A DNA stretch of 64,000 nucleotides from assembly GCA_030062745.1 (NCBI GenBank), contig CP099852.1, positions 20,730,266-20,794,265 of the forward strand, given 5' to 3'. The notes beneath the pieces were generated by a model, which was not told the origin of the DNA, made no database searches, and saw only the letters and a program-made list of their open reading frames with translations. Position 1 is the stretch's first letter; every line of letters starts with the position of its first letter. The position numbers and the translations under genes are program-made. Source of the DNA: Capitulum mitella (Eukaryota > Arthropoda > Thecostraca > Pollicipedomorpha > Pollicipedidae). Positions 16,798 through 28,962 of this stretch are shown here, in pieces.

Positions 16798-17063
16798 TGC
16801 CCCTCTCCGGGTCGAACATACAAGGTCGCATCAAACGGAACGGTAGCAGCCAATGGGGAATTTGCTGCGGCCCTAGTACCCGCCCGGTGACAGCCAATCA
16901 GGTGGCAGGGTCGGGCTGGTCACCGGGCGGTGGTTGGTGCCTGCGGCGGCGGACGGCGCGGCAGCTGGTCACCGGTCGGCGGTTAGGCTGTGCCGCTCAC
17001 AACAGCCTCCACGATTTCCTTAGCCATATATCGTCAAAACCAAACAGTGCGGCACCTTATAAT

Positions 17064-19020
17064 TAGGGATGCACCGGATATCCGGTCCGACCGGATATCC
17101 GGCCGGATATTTGAGATTATCCGGTATCCGGCATCCGGCCGGATATTTCCGTGATCCGGCCGGATATTGCCGGATATTTGGCCTTGCAGTGTACAATCGA
17201 GACGTTCTTATGCCTGTCTATAAAACCGTTTCAGGAGCAAAGTGCCTTGCTATATTAGACGGTCGGTGTGTCTGACAGTTCCAGGGTCTGTCTGGAGCAC
17301 TACTTTTTCATCTTAGTTCAAAAAGCTTGAGGCATTATTTGCAAGGATTGGACTGAAGCTCAATGTGTAATAACAGCCAGCATATGCTCAGCCGACCATC
17401 TCGTGGCGCATCCTCCTCCTATTTTCCAAACATTTTTATTTGTCTCAGATACTTCTGTACAGATTCATGAACCCTCTTAGGGGTTTGGTGGTGAGGGGGG
17501 AGAATGGTGCAACCCCGCTGAGGTTTTCCGGGTGTCATGAGCTCATGTCGTGTGGTCATGAGGTACGACGACAAACACGTTATTTTTTATCTTTGGGAAT
17601 GTGATAGGAAATCGGTATTGCAAAACAGCCTATATATTCGGATTCCTGAAGTTGAAAGGAATCGAATGGTACAAATTTGGTGCAGTTTGTCCTTAATTTC
17701 ATCTCAAGAGGGCTCAATGCAACGGACGCCTGACTTTTGCTACGACGGGCAAAAGTCCGGCGTCGGCCGCGGAATGATGAGTCTGCAGTACGAGGACATG
17801 CCTAAAATTCGACTTTGCTTTGGATCTCAACTCGAAAAACGCTTTTAAAGTATCTATGTTACGATTTTCAGTTAAATCGAGGTCACCCTAGGTCATTGGA
17901 TTTAGATGACCTTGGGTAACCTAAGATGACCCTTATATGTTATTTGACAATAGTGTTTGTTCATTGAGATACTACATTTGACTTGAGCATCTTTAACTGT
18001 GTACAAAAAATGCTTCTGCAGCTCCGAGAACGCATTGAAGCTGACGACCCCGCTTGACAAGGATTGGCCTAGCATGGCCTAGATCGGACTCCAGGGGTTA
18101 AATACAATCATGTGGTGTACAGAGAGACTCATAATTGATTGACGAACATTTTGGTATCCGTTCCGTTTCATCATCATTTATTCTTTGACGTTCATTTGCA
18201 CTTAACTCACAAAGTACCACTTTCTGCTAATTTTTGACATTTGACCCGATGTGGAAAATCATCCATTAGCCTGAGACCTTAAGAAGGGATGCCAGTCGTG
18301 AGATCTCGTCACGTGCAACACGCAGTTTTTTTTCCGCGACGCTCTAGGACGCAAGGTGTTGAAATGACTGGGGGGATCGTACCAACCTCCCTCCCCCTAT
18401 ACATCCGCTTTATGCAGAAGGCCCCATACCGGCAAGTGTTAAGGGTACTGGCGCAGCCAAAGACGGGCCCGGGGGCCCGGGCCTCCTCCTTAGACCCACA
18501 TTTTTTGTGAAAAACATTACACATCGGATTTCAGTTCACACTGGGCTCCGGGCCCCCTCCTCAAAAAATCCCTGGCTGCGTCCCTGGTTAAAGGACAATA
18601 TACTTCAGTGGACGCACCTTAGTATTTGTACCGAATGCTTATCAAGCCAGATATTTGAGGTCTACCAAGGCGCTGTAATGGCATTCTGCGCATTTTGGAG
18701 CCTTTGCCCTTTCCCTTCAGACAGAGATGGTGATCGGTGATCTACGCTATGATCGCTGTGCTCTTTAGTTGTTCTTTTTTTAGAATGAAACATGCGGAAA
18801 CCTCGCAATAACTCTGAAGGATACAGTTATTGCGAGGTTTTTTCCATTTTTTCAGACCTTTCTTTTCCAGCGCAGTCATTTTTCGTCTCATTTTCTAGCA
18901 ACAAATATCAAATAAAAATAGTTATCCATAATATCCTGTATCCGGCCGGATATCTAGAACCCGATCCGGCATATCCGGTATCCGGCCGGATTACAAAAAT
19001 CCCGATCCGGTGTATCCCTA
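17064..19020. mobile_element. Non-autonomous hAT-like transposon with 8-bp TSD
   Basis: The left end TAGGGATGCACCGGAT and the right end ATCCGGTGTATCCCTA form terminal inverted repeats. Each is followed inward by clustered CCGGATAT/GGCCGGATAT subterminal motifs (17064-17180 and 18940-19020). The octamer CTTATAAT directly flanks both ends (17056-17063, 19021-19028). An 8-bp TSD with such TIRs is diagnostic of hAT elements. No transposase ORF lies within the 1957 bp, so it must have been moved in trans. Confidence 0.9.
18798..18840. repeat. Perfect 16-bp stem hairpin inside the hAT element
   Basis: AAACCTCGCAATAACT (18798-18813) pairs perfectly with AGTTATTGCGAGGTTT (18825-18840) around an 11-nt loop. 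Its role is unknown. Confidence 0.85.
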
Positions 19021-19189
19021 CTTATAATGTTCATTGCCCCTTGGCCCACAACCCACTGTTCATTGCCCCTTGGCCGGCCAGTGCCGGAATCACTGCACGG
19101 GGAGGAGTCACATCGCCAGCATCGGACGTGGGGGCACCGTTGTCGGCACTTCACAATACTGAAAAGGAATGACACATAGCATGATAGCA

Positions 19190-19360
19190 ATGGACCAGAC
19201 TGAACCAGGCCAGACTGGGCCACACTGGACCAGACCAGCACAGACCAGACCATTGAGCAGACGGATGGGAGATAAAGGCAATCAGGATGGTACAGGGTGG
19301 GGTGTAGCAGGATCAGGATTGTACAGGGTGGGGTGTAACAAGATCAGGCAAACAAGAATG
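19190..19360. repeat. Low-complexity ACCAG-rich stretch and 33-bp duplication
   Basis: Irregular GACCAGAC/GGCCAGAC words are followed by two copies of a unit reading GGTACAGGGTGGGGTGTA (about 19288 and 19320). This is a degenerate minisatellite without a coding role. Confidence 0.6.
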
Positions 19361-22300
19361 TGCCAGAGGAGACCAGACCGGAGCAAACCAGTCTGATCTG
19401 CCCTGTCTTGTCTTGATCGGCATGTGATCAGAGAGACTTAAATTAGTTTGGAGAGACATCAGGTAATGTCTGTAGAAAGCCAACAAAAATTGCAAGTCAG
19501 GAGAAGTAATTTCCCCACTCCAGGCAGCATTTGACATTAATCCTGTGGCAGTGCATGGGAGAAAGAAGATAAAAATCATGTCTGTCACCCTCCCCCCCCA
19601 CTTCCATGGAGGTTCCACTGCTGCTGTGAGAAATACTATAGCAGAAAAGGTGTTGCAGATAATAACATTTGTCATGGCATGATTTGACTACATGAAATGC
19701 AGCCTGGTCAAAAATATAAATATTTTTTTCTAAGTAACACCGTGCATAACATATTAACAGAACTTGCACTGTGCGCAGGCGCAAAAGCACAATCAGGCCT
19801 GCTTGTGAAGTCTTCATCTGAGTCTAACAAGTTTGCTGTCCGTGAAGATAAGTCAATGATATTCCGCGCAAAAATCATTAAATGATACAGTTCGAAGAAA
19901 TAAAAAGCAGCCTATATTGTTTCTGGACTTAAAGGTATTCGGGCAGTCATGTCAGGTTTCAGAGAAACTGATGTGCTACAACACCAAAACATATGTGGAT
20001 AGATAATTCAACAATTTAGAACACCAATTCACGAAAACGCCTTCCTAATAAGTGGCATCTCAGGCAACCATCCTTTCACTAGCTCCAGTTAAGCCTAAAG
20101 TATTTACCTAGTTTCACGAACACCTCCATAAAAAATATGGTAATGCCTTAAATCAAAGAACATAAGCAAATATGTAAGTCGCTGTCTTTAAATGCAAGCA
20201 TCTACGACCTCGTATGGTTCAGGCCAAACCACAGCGATTACACGGAGCCCTTGCACGCAAAGATGTGCTATTTTCTGTCCGTATTGCGCCATAATTGGAC
20301 GCTGTGATTCCTGCTTCCGCAAGAGGGGCAAGTAGAGACCTTCACGGGTAGGACTTTTTTTTGTCCGCACCCAGCCGTTATCCACCATATAAAAATTTTA
20401 CCCATCCCTTACCCGTGGATTGCAGAATTTTTTCCCGTATCCACCCGCAACCCGTCCGTGATGAAAGTCGCAGAAATATCACCCATATTTTAACCCATGT
20501 GTGGAAAACTATTCTAAATAGCACCTGGCATTGCCACAGTCCATACGTCTGCACGACAGGTCCCACAATGCAAAAAGGGCCGGCCAGCTAAGCCATAAGG
20601 TCTTGGTATCACTATTGGTTTCTTTACAGCTGCCTTTTTGAATCTGAAAGCTTAACCTGCTCTGCAAGCAAGGCGGGGAAATTTGCACCGCCCTGCATAA
20701 ATTGCCCACCCAGAAAGCCTGTACAAGTCTGCAGATCAAAGTTAGCAATGAAGCCTGAACAATGAACAATGAACAATGAACAATGAAGCATGGGTATATA
20801 ACATCCGGCATTTTTTATTGATGAGCTGCTTCTTAACCTCTAAAAAATCGGCATACTGCATTTGCGTTATAAGGCTGTTTTTCACAGATATATGCATATA
20901 TCTTCATACACATCACAGTATGCACTGGAAAAAATAGACAGCAAAATAATATAATTCTCTACCTGGATATCATGTATCCAAGCATACCTTCGTAACACAC
21001 ATCACATTCGGATTACCTTTCAGGAGTAATATTCCGAAACTGCCACGTTTGTACTAATTGACTAGCCTTGGAACCAAGTCACTTTCTTGGGGTGGCCACT
21101 TTCTCAGAATCCATATTGTGCAAAACTGTTGGGCGGGAGTGGACTTGTGTGTAGTAAGTGGAACGGTGTAGCATATTTGCAGTAATTTAGTAACAATAAA
21201 CAAATAATATAGTAATAATAAAGTAGTAAATTTGTAGTAAGTGGAACAGTGGAACTAGTGCAGTAAATTTGGAACAACACCTTATCTAGCTGTTATTTTT
21301 CCCTTAATCTGAAATTTCTGTCACACAGAGTGATAGTTAACCACCATAGCAGCACTGACTGTACATTTTCAGCACGCGCAAAATGTTGTTTTTAAATCTT
21401 GTACTTCGAGCTTTCTGGAAACAGGAACTAAGTGCTGTATAGTCCGTATCAGAGTTTGGGCATTTATTCTTGATGTGAAAGCATTCCCCTTTGTCCCTGG
21501 CACTTGCAAACTGGAGGGAGGGGGACATGTGGTTACAACTGTCCAAGATGATGTAGTTTGTAGAAAAGTTGCATATTTGGATATCCTGAAAGAAATAGAT
21601 GTCTGGAATAGTAGTAGGAATAACGCCTATTACATGGAACTACTTAGCTGTGGAATATTTAATCCCTCACATCTAACCTTGTAGTCAACAGAGCTATTTT
21701 TATACGCAATAAATGGAGAAACTAAAAAATAAATAGATTTCAATGAATATAACTACATTCCCATGGCAAAAGCAATGTACCCCATATCTTCTGTACAGTT
21801 GAATAGGAATGTGATGCCCCTGGTGCCACACCGGCTTTGCCATTATGCCCAGTGCTGCTGCCATCATGTCCCACGTGAATGCTGCAGAACATTTACTGCA
21901 TTGCATAGGTGTAAATAGTTTAACAAGTGGTAATCTTCCTCCAGATAAGAAAATGTGTATGCATACATGCTAACCGCAGTTTAGTTTTCAGATGTAAGTG
22001 CCAACACACGAAGTTGAGTCAGGCAGCTGTCTGTGGGACGAATCCTCCAGTGACTGCTTGCATTTCCGAAAAAAATGCATTTGTGTGAAACACCTATGAA
22101 ATTGAAAAAAAAAACGTGAACTGCTTTGGACCACCATATGATAGGTGAACAGTTAAGGAGAATGTTTTCGTCAAAGGCGGCATGCTGTTCCAAGTGCGTT
22201 CCATTTCCTGGTCGTACAAAATGTATGCGGCGTTCCACTTTGTGTGATTGCTTTGATCACGCTCCGTTTCCTCCAAATCCTGCACATTATTTAGGGTCTT

Positions 22301-24237
22301 GTAGCAAAGCATCGTCCAGGGTCCTCCACCTCGTCACTTACAGCACGAAAAGCTGTGGTGTCCTGGTGGGCAGCAGGTGAACTATCGAACGGGCAGTGAC
22401 CTTCGACAAAGCTGATCCGGCAGGCGCGAAGCAGCTTGTCGCACAGCTGCGCACCGGGTTTTGATATTTAATATTCAGGATTTATTACAAGCAGCATTCG
22501 TTCGTGATTTATGAGACAGAATTTCGATCTTGTACATCTCACGTCATTATGTCGAACGTTGCAAGAGGTGAAAGCTATTCGGACAGCATATTTTCGTGCT
22601 AAGGGTTATTCATTTTCGGGTGTTTCTGGTCTGCTTAGACAAATGTCGCGAAGAATGTCATGTCACTGTAAGCGAAAAGTGGCATGGGGTGTGACGTTCA
22701 CACGTGAGATTCTTCGAATGTAAAATGCTGATGTTGATCGATAAACAGCTATTTCCACTGCGAAATGCACGACCAAAAATTAAATGCGATGAACAGTACT
22801 AAAACGCATTTGAAATTCGGAAGGAAATGAAAATTTCGCCCAAAATGCGTTCTGCTGGCGTACCTGTTCACCTACCTAAGAGTCATTCCCCCAGAGATGG
22901 TGCTCCTCTCCTTAAAAGCGCACTTTTGGTTACGTTCCGACGAATCCAATGGAAGTCAGAATTCACCGATATGACCGTCTTTGAGATCCTCCATTAAGCT
23001 ACTATGCAACTTAAAAGTCGTAATGGGGAATGCATTTAGGCCACGCGGGAGCCGTTTTCCCTAAACCTGACCGTCCCAGTAGCATAAATGACAAGATTAC
23101 CGTTGTCCGGGACCGTCGCTTCAGTGGGTTTTCGAGGGCGACTGAATCAGTACTGCTTTTCACAACGATGCGCCGTCCAGGGCCGTGATCCAAGCTGACG
23201 GCCTGCCGCCTGTGCGTAATGGCCTTATGGGCTCGGAATCGTATTCTATACTTGGAGTTGCGGAGTGAACGTTTACTTTTAATGTAGCAATGTGCTGTGA
23301 ATGCTTCTGAAACTTCGCGTCACTACAAATACAAGAAACACATGCTCACTGCGAATGATTCTACGAACTATAAATGTAACAAACACATGCTCGCTTCGAA
23401 TGGCCATACGATGTTAAATGCGCATCACATCGCCATATACGACGTATTGTGCTTAACTCCTCAATACAGACTGGGCAGCACATCTTCTCAATTCATTCCA
23501 TTGGCATTTGCATGTTTCGAGTTCACTGTATTTTCCTGTGTAGTCTAAATGATGTTCTAATAAGTTGTCCAAAATGGCAAGGCAATGGTTCTCGACCTCG
23601 AGACGTGTTTTCGGAGAGAAGGGTTCCTCCGGAAGAGGGCGTCAGGAACATTAATATGACGTCCATTTACGGGATTTGGTTTACAGAGGAAAAAATTGAG
23701 ACCTACCCAGATTTCGAATTTTTGATGGCCTCTAAATGTCAAAGGACTGATATTATGAGTAACGGATGAAATTGATGTTTGGACCATATTCGGCCGAAAT
23801 CAGCAGTCATCGCTGAATTTGAATACAAATGCGACAACAGCTTGATGGATAGCATAGTTAGTTTCTTGGGGCGAGCGAATGTATGGCCGACACCTTGGGG
23901 AAATCGTCTGGGAACGTCTCGTCATTCCTAAAAACAGCTATGCAAATCCGCGTCTCTTTCCGTGTATACCTTGAAAAGTGAAGCACAGACATCCACCTTA
24001 AATAGAATCAGTGAGGAGTCCGGTCCTGAAGGAAAGCCCCCATGACACCCAACTAGAATTATCTGCGCTTGCATTCCACCTCCAGCAGTATTTCAGAGGC
24101 GCACACAGTTTTGACCGACGCCTTCACTGGAATGGTTTGAGTGTCTTACGCCGTGCATATTCATAAAAAAAAACATCCACGGTGATTAATATTTATGTCG
24201 GAGTAACTGTGTTGTGTCCATTGACTCAGTCAAAACA
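19361..24237. other. Long stretch without recognisable gene
   Basis: The only notes are a (GAACAAT)4 tandem run at about 20757-20785 and a degraded repeat with ACCCG/ATCCACCC words at 20360-20470. ORFs here are short, lack splice-site support and match nothing I recognise. Confidence 0.5.
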
Positions 24238-24624
24238 TTACGAGTGGTAATGAAGTCTAGGATCATTTTCGACGCATGTACTTGCTAAAGCCATTGACGT
24301 CGTCACACGCAGACGAAAATGGGCCAGCACAAATCTCCTGAGGCGATGATCGAATGCTGCATGTTCTCTTTCAAGCGACTGATCAGCTAACCACTCAGCA
24401 ATTTCACGCCCCCAAAGCGTTGCGCGTGTATGAAGCATCAAGGTTCGTGGATAAAGTATAACGGTTGTAGTTGTTGCCGGCCGTCCCGCCCCGGCCATGC
24501 GGTGCGCTCTGTCCACTCGGCGGTCAGAGGTCACGGTGCCTGAGGCGTCGTAAGCCGGACGGTGATTGGCTCGCGATGTGCCGGCCGCTGGGTGACCTGC
24601 GTCCCCGGCCCCGTACGCCGACAT
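24238..24624 (-). CDS. Hypothetical 128-residue ORF with CpG-rich 5' end
   Basis: The ORF opens with MSAYGAGDAGHPAAG and continues through an RTLMLHTRATLWGREIAEWL stretch that looks protein-like. Its 5' part is CpG-rich with an inverted CCAAT (GTGATTGGC near 24560). No domain was recognised and no partner exon is evident. It could be the start of a gene or the remains of a transposon. Confidence 0.25.
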   Translation of the reverse strand: MSAYGAGDAGHPAAGTSRANHRPAYDASGTVTSDRRVDRAHRMAGAGRPATTTTVILYPRTLMLHTRATLWGREIAEWLADQSLEREHAAFDHRLRRFVLAHFRLRVTTSMALASTCVENDPRLHYHS

Positions 24625-25976
24625 TTGTTGTTAGGATCTAGACGAGACAGACTGTCCTTGCGCTCGGCTCCCTCCAACGAACTGGCTTGTACTGCCTTGT
24701 AGCTTTTCTTTCAGGTACTTTACGGAGATTACCTCCGCTTGCGTTCGTTTCTTACACAACTTACACGTTTCTTTCTTACACAGACAACACAGTTCACTTA
24801 TTAGGTTTATTTTCTAATATTCAGTTAAGTTTAGTTGGGTTTCTTCACTAGTGCTTTACTTTTTCCGCCCATCTTTTTTGTCTTTCCTCTCCCCGACGAA
24901 GGGGAAGAGGGGAAGAGAAGGGATGTAGACTCTTGATTCAGACACAGAACCCAGAACTGGCCACGGCCACTGGTTTGGATAACTTCTCACATGACACCAC
25001 GATTACGCCTACTGTTGCTGACCCACGCTATGACACTGTGTCGCTAGAGGATGTCACAGCACAGCTGTGCTCGCCAGCGCACAACACACAGGAATCTGAC
25101 CCTAGCCTGCCAACTGACCACGCCTGTGCTCGCCACGTGACTATCACGTGACCACTGCCGCTGCTGACCCTCGCTTGTCTTCTGTCGCCGTCCCTGCCAC
25201 TGATGTCCGCACGAACTCGACCAGCACCCTCTGATACGGACCTAAACACTCTCGTATCATTCAGCCCACGTCTAGCGATATCTCACTCAGCAAAATCAAC
25301 TTCTGGCCCTCGGAGCAACTTGCCGCCATCTTTGGATCCTCTGCTGCGAAACTCAAAATCGAAGCACTGGCGAACTGCTCCCCCATTGTTAAGACCACAA
25401 ACAGAAACCAGACCAGTGCTACCAAAAACCGCAATTTATTGCGGCCAAAATGTGTCTGTCCGACTCCACACGACACAAGACACCAGCCAAGGTACCATCT
25501 TGCCCCCGAGCTCAGATTCATGCCCGAAGCCGGAATCAAGAGGAACTGGATTCCGGCTCGGGAACATCATCACAAGAAACAAACGCACCATGATGAACCG
25601 AACAACTCATTGCTGAATATCGCATGGTCTTTGGTTTCAGTGTTTGAGTTAGTTTCAAGCAGCGTTCTATGCAAATCGTGCATTTCGGAGACATGCGTCC
25701 CACTCATACTGACCACGTCAGAGTGCTGTTGCGAATGGGGTTCTTCAGAACCGACGACCACTCGGTACAGCCTTGCATCGTCAACATAACACATTCTTCA
25801 TTCAATGTATATGGGCACACGCGATAACAGAACAAGAAAGCAACACTGCAAGAAAAGAAATGAAAGCATCACAGGGATCAAACAAAAAACATCACAGAGA
25901 GAAACCAAAGAGTCGCACCACAAGTCTGATAAGACTGTACATTACTGGCCACTCGGTGGCCCAAGGAACAACGCAA
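24625..25976. other. Degraded coding-like sequence, plus strand, possibly LINE ORF1
   Basis: A T-rich leader (24640-24910) precedes fragments in several plus frames, for example LSKINFWPSEQLAAIFGSSA followed by KLKIEALANCSPIVKTTNRN (about 25284-25410). Frames change and stops intervene. It resembles the 5' part of a retrotransposon, but I cannot assign a family. Confidence 0.3.
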
Positions 25977-26522
25977 TCATTCGGCGAATCTCGCCTCCAC
26001 GCCGCGCTCCAGCCGGCTCCACATCTGCTGCCGCTCTGCCTGCTCGCGGAGCAGCTCCAGGCGCTCCCCGTGCCTAGCCGCCTGCCACGGTCTCCGCTCC
26101 TCCCTTCGCCGCTCCGCAGCTTCGATGTCCTGCGGTCTCCGCTCCTCCCTTCGTCGCTCCGCAGCTTTGATGTCCTGCTGTCGCCGCTCCTCCCTTCGCC
26201 GCTTCGCAGCTTCGATGTCCTGCTGTCGCCGCTCCTCCCTTCGCCGCTCCGCAGCTTCGATGTCCTGCTGTCGCCGCTCCTCCCTTCGCCGCTCCGCAGC
26301 TTCGATGTCCTGCTGTCGCCGCTCCTCCCTTCGTCGCTCTGCAGCTTTGATGTCCTGCGGTCGCCGCTCCTCCCTTCGCCGCTCCGCAGCTTCGACGTGC
26401 TCGACGAACCAGCGCGGTGGTTCGCCCTCGCGTCGACGGGCTCCAGATTGTCGCCTCCGACCCGGCCGTCTGGCTGCGGCTCCCCGACGCCCCGCTCCAG
26501 CAGTGTCCGGGGACGAATCAGC
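25977..26522 (-). CDS. Arg/Glu-rich 15-residue repeat protein, terminal exon
   Basis: The minus strand, read from an acceptor-like CCCCTGTTCAG before 26522 to TGA at 25979-25977, gives 181 codons. An Arg/Gly/Ala-rich start leads to EGEPPRWFVEHV, then six to seven tandem copies of EAAERRREERRQQDI, then ARHGERLELLREQAERQQMW and a SRLERGVEARFAE end. The repeats are highly charged and should form a long single helix or coiled coil. This frame has no internal ATG near its start, so a simple ORF search misses it and favours Pro/Leu- or Ser/Gly-rich shadows on both strands. The frame just upstream (LIRPRTLLERGVGEPQPDG) is also protein-like in another phase, so an indel may be present. It may be a retroelement gag-type protein or a host coiled-coil protein. 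Confidence 0.55.
   Translation of the reverse strand, partial: ADSSPDTAGAGRRGAAARRPGRRRQSGARRREGEPPRWFVEHVEAAERRREERRPQDIKAAERRREERRQQDIEAAERRREERRQQDIEAAERRREERRQQDIEAAKRRREERRQQDIKAAERRREERRPQDIEAAERRREERRPWQAARHGERLELLREQAERQQMWSRLERGVEARFAE
26082..26396. repeat. 45-bp coding minisatellite
   Basis: About seven copies of a 45-bp unit (TTCGATGTCCTGCTGTCGCC and the rest) repeat with exact period, for example GATGTCC at 26124, 26169, 26214, 26259, 26304 and 26349. They encode the 15-residue repeat above. Variants are mostly single substitutions that keep the frame. Confidence 0.95.
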
Positions 26523-27530
26523 CTGAACAGGGGTGGGGACCGGGCCGGAGGAGACCCAGTGGCGGCGGCGGCAGCAGGGGCGGCTGCAGCAGTGGTGGCG
26601 GCAACTGGCGCAATGGCAGCGGAGACAGCGAGAGAAGAGTTGGGAGCGGCAAAAATTGGCTCGGTGGGGTTACACAGGCATGCTGGAGGGACCGATGAGA
26701 GGGCAGCAGCTGGACAGGAGGCGGACATGTTGTCACGTCACAGCCCTCAGTTTGTGCTATGTGCATGCAAAATTCCCAAGTAATTCCGCCACTTCTGGTT
26801 TTTTTCAAACGGGATATTTCTGAACGTCTTTTGAGGATGGCGTACTTCTCTTCTAATCTCGGACGTCCGGAAAGGTCATGGATAAACTTTGCGACGTGAT
26901 GTTCCGGAAAGAGTTGATTTTTTTCGTCTCGTTGTTGAGGGTGTGTTTCTCCAGAGATCTGGAGATTTCACCTTGAATGCCAACGAAATGGCCATTCTTC
27001 CCCCCCCCCATGCATCAGAATACTGGCATGGTTCTTTTAAGCAGAGTGTGCAAAGTGTGCCCAAACTGTAGTCCCCCTGCAAGCATTTTGGTTTTAAAAA
27101 CGAAATATGGGTCGTTGAAAACCTGTCTACACGCACCGTTCATGAACAATGAGTACATCCCGCCAAGATCTGACTTCCATATTTAGATGGCGAGCAGTAC
27201 CTTCATGATCGTTATATAAGACGATGACCCTTCTGGCTGCGAAGTCTGTGTGGGATGATCTGGGCTGTGAAGTACTGTGTGATGTACTGAATGTCGTCCA
27301 TGGAGCTGGCATGAGCATGAGACGTGAGAGGCTGCCTGTTGCAGACAGCCTGTTATTCTATTTTAATATCCATTATCTCGACTATTCATGCGGTGCGGTA
27401 TTTTTACACCAGTTTTCATTCATCTGGTGTAGCAAGAAAACAGGCTAAAGGGGGCTAAGAAAAGGTACCGCCTTTAAAATGCATTCGTTCTTACGCTGGC
27501 TTCAAATGAGGTATACTTCTCTTCTTATAG
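26523..27530. other. No gene recognised
   Basis: The left part is GGC/GCC-rich (possible 5' extension of the minus-strand gene), followed by AT-leaning sequence. A (C)9 run lies at 27001. No splice-supported frame was found. Confidence 0.4.
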
Positions 27531-27614
27531 GTCTGCAGCGGACCAACCGAGGACGTTTGTCCTTCACCGGAATACGAGCCCCGCGACGACCTTTGGATGC
27601 CGTTCAGCAGCCTG
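27531..27614 (+). CDS. Internal exon 1 of a putative plus-strand gene
   Basis: Acceptor CTTCTTATAG and donor GTATGC bound 84 nt, 28 codons in phase 0, encoding VCSGPTEDVCPSPEYEPRDD followed by LWMPFSSL. The other two frames look less protein-like. It joins in phase with the exon at 28103. The upstream exons are not identified and no domain is recognised. Confidence 0.45.
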
Positions 27615-28102
27615 GTATGCATAAGTGGAAGACCTAAGTGTTGCTTTTGTTAATTTCTCAATTTAGATGCACTGCATTTTAACATGTCTGCCGTTGCATT
27701 TTGCAGGACGTAACATAACCAATGGTGTCACTAATCAGCGGCGCTGTGTACTGTTCGGTTTGTTTGTTGCCTCTCAAGCGCCGGCCCCTACACCGCTTCT
27801 TTAGATACTCTGCATCTGACCTCCATGCTTAATGAAACACATGGAAATGTGAAATGGTGCATAAAGACGCCCAAACGTTATGAAATAGAGAGGCAAAATG
27901 ATGAAATATATAAAGCAATATATCATTTGATATTTCACGCATTTGCCTGGAGAAAAGTAAACTGCTATTGTCTCCTTACGTGTAATTTTGGCGCAACATC
28001 TTGTATTGAATCCGTGATTGTAATGTGTTGTCTGTTTTTAGTCGGGGCATGCGGAAGTGATGGTTACATTTTCTGTTCCTCAGCACTTTTTGTCGGATAT
28101 AG

Positions 28103-28151
28103 CTGAGACGGCACGTGAACCATCATATCAGACCCGAGGACTGGCGATATG
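28103..28151 (+). CDS. Internal exon 2 of the putative plus-strand gene
   Basis: Acceptor GTCGGATATAG and donor GTAAGA bound 49 nt. In the phase left by the previous exon it reads LRRHVNHHIRPEDWRY and ends with one base of a split codon. It is His/Arg-rich, but the spacing does not fit a C2H2 finger. Confidence 0.45.
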
Positions 28152-28962
28152 GTAAGAACATGAAAAATCCGCCTGGTGCTCCCCTCTTTTAAATCTAGGT
28201 GATACCTTAACTTAAAAAAGGATAATGTACGTGGAACTCATGAACTTTTCCCAATCGCAGTTTTTACTCGTCATTGGCGGGGGTGCGCGTTTAACGCCCC
28301 CCCCTCCTGGCACACTTTTTAGATGTATCCGAAACGGATAAACGCTGGATCCTGAAACGTTTGGTTTTTCACATCAGTTTTGCATATACTGACAAGAATT
28401 TGGAAGCGAAGTCATCTTAGGCCACATCTTGATGACGTCATGAAAACGACCATGTTTTGCTGTTTGACGTTCAATTTTACTTCACCTCCGTATTGCACAT
28501 GTTTTTACAGTGTATCGTGACTGGCTTCCATTGCATGTCAGCATGACCTAAGAGTTCATTATCGAGGTCCTTTGACCTCATGCTGGGTCAACCCAGGTCA
28601 AATACGTATTTTTTTAATTGCCAGTTCCATTAACAATACATTTTGGAAAAGGTACTGAGTTAACTCATTTTTGGGGATAGTTTCAGTTAGATCATGACAT
28701 TTTCTTGCAAGAAGCTGGACGTCCAACTTGCAAAGCAGTTTATTACAACACTGCGATGTTTTTTCGTAGTTTGGTCTTTGTTGGTTTTGTGCACACTTCA
28801 GCTTAGCGAGTAAACTGGTGACGTCTGTTTGACGCTGCAGATGACCTGTGTGTAGGTATCGGCCTTTGCTATGTTGTGCAAACTGACTTATAGGGTCATC
28901 CAGAGGCGCCAGATGGAGGTCACTAACGTGCTGGTGGTATTCCGAGTTTGAAAGTACATAAC

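Noticed and set aside
16090-16890. Six long ORFs spanning the 16178-16677 gap
   Set aside because: They read through N and have no evidence of continuity across the gap.
25773-26783. 336-residue plus-strand ORF and 278-residue minus-strand ORF over the 45-bp repeats
   Set aside because: Both are shadows: a 45-bp repeat keeps all six frames open. The EAAERRREERR frame has natural non-repeat flanks, while these give low-complexity Pro/Leu or Ser/Gly strings.
27531-28151. C2H2 zinc finger across the two exons
   Set aside because: His spacing is close but the Cys pair and hydrophobic positions do not fit.
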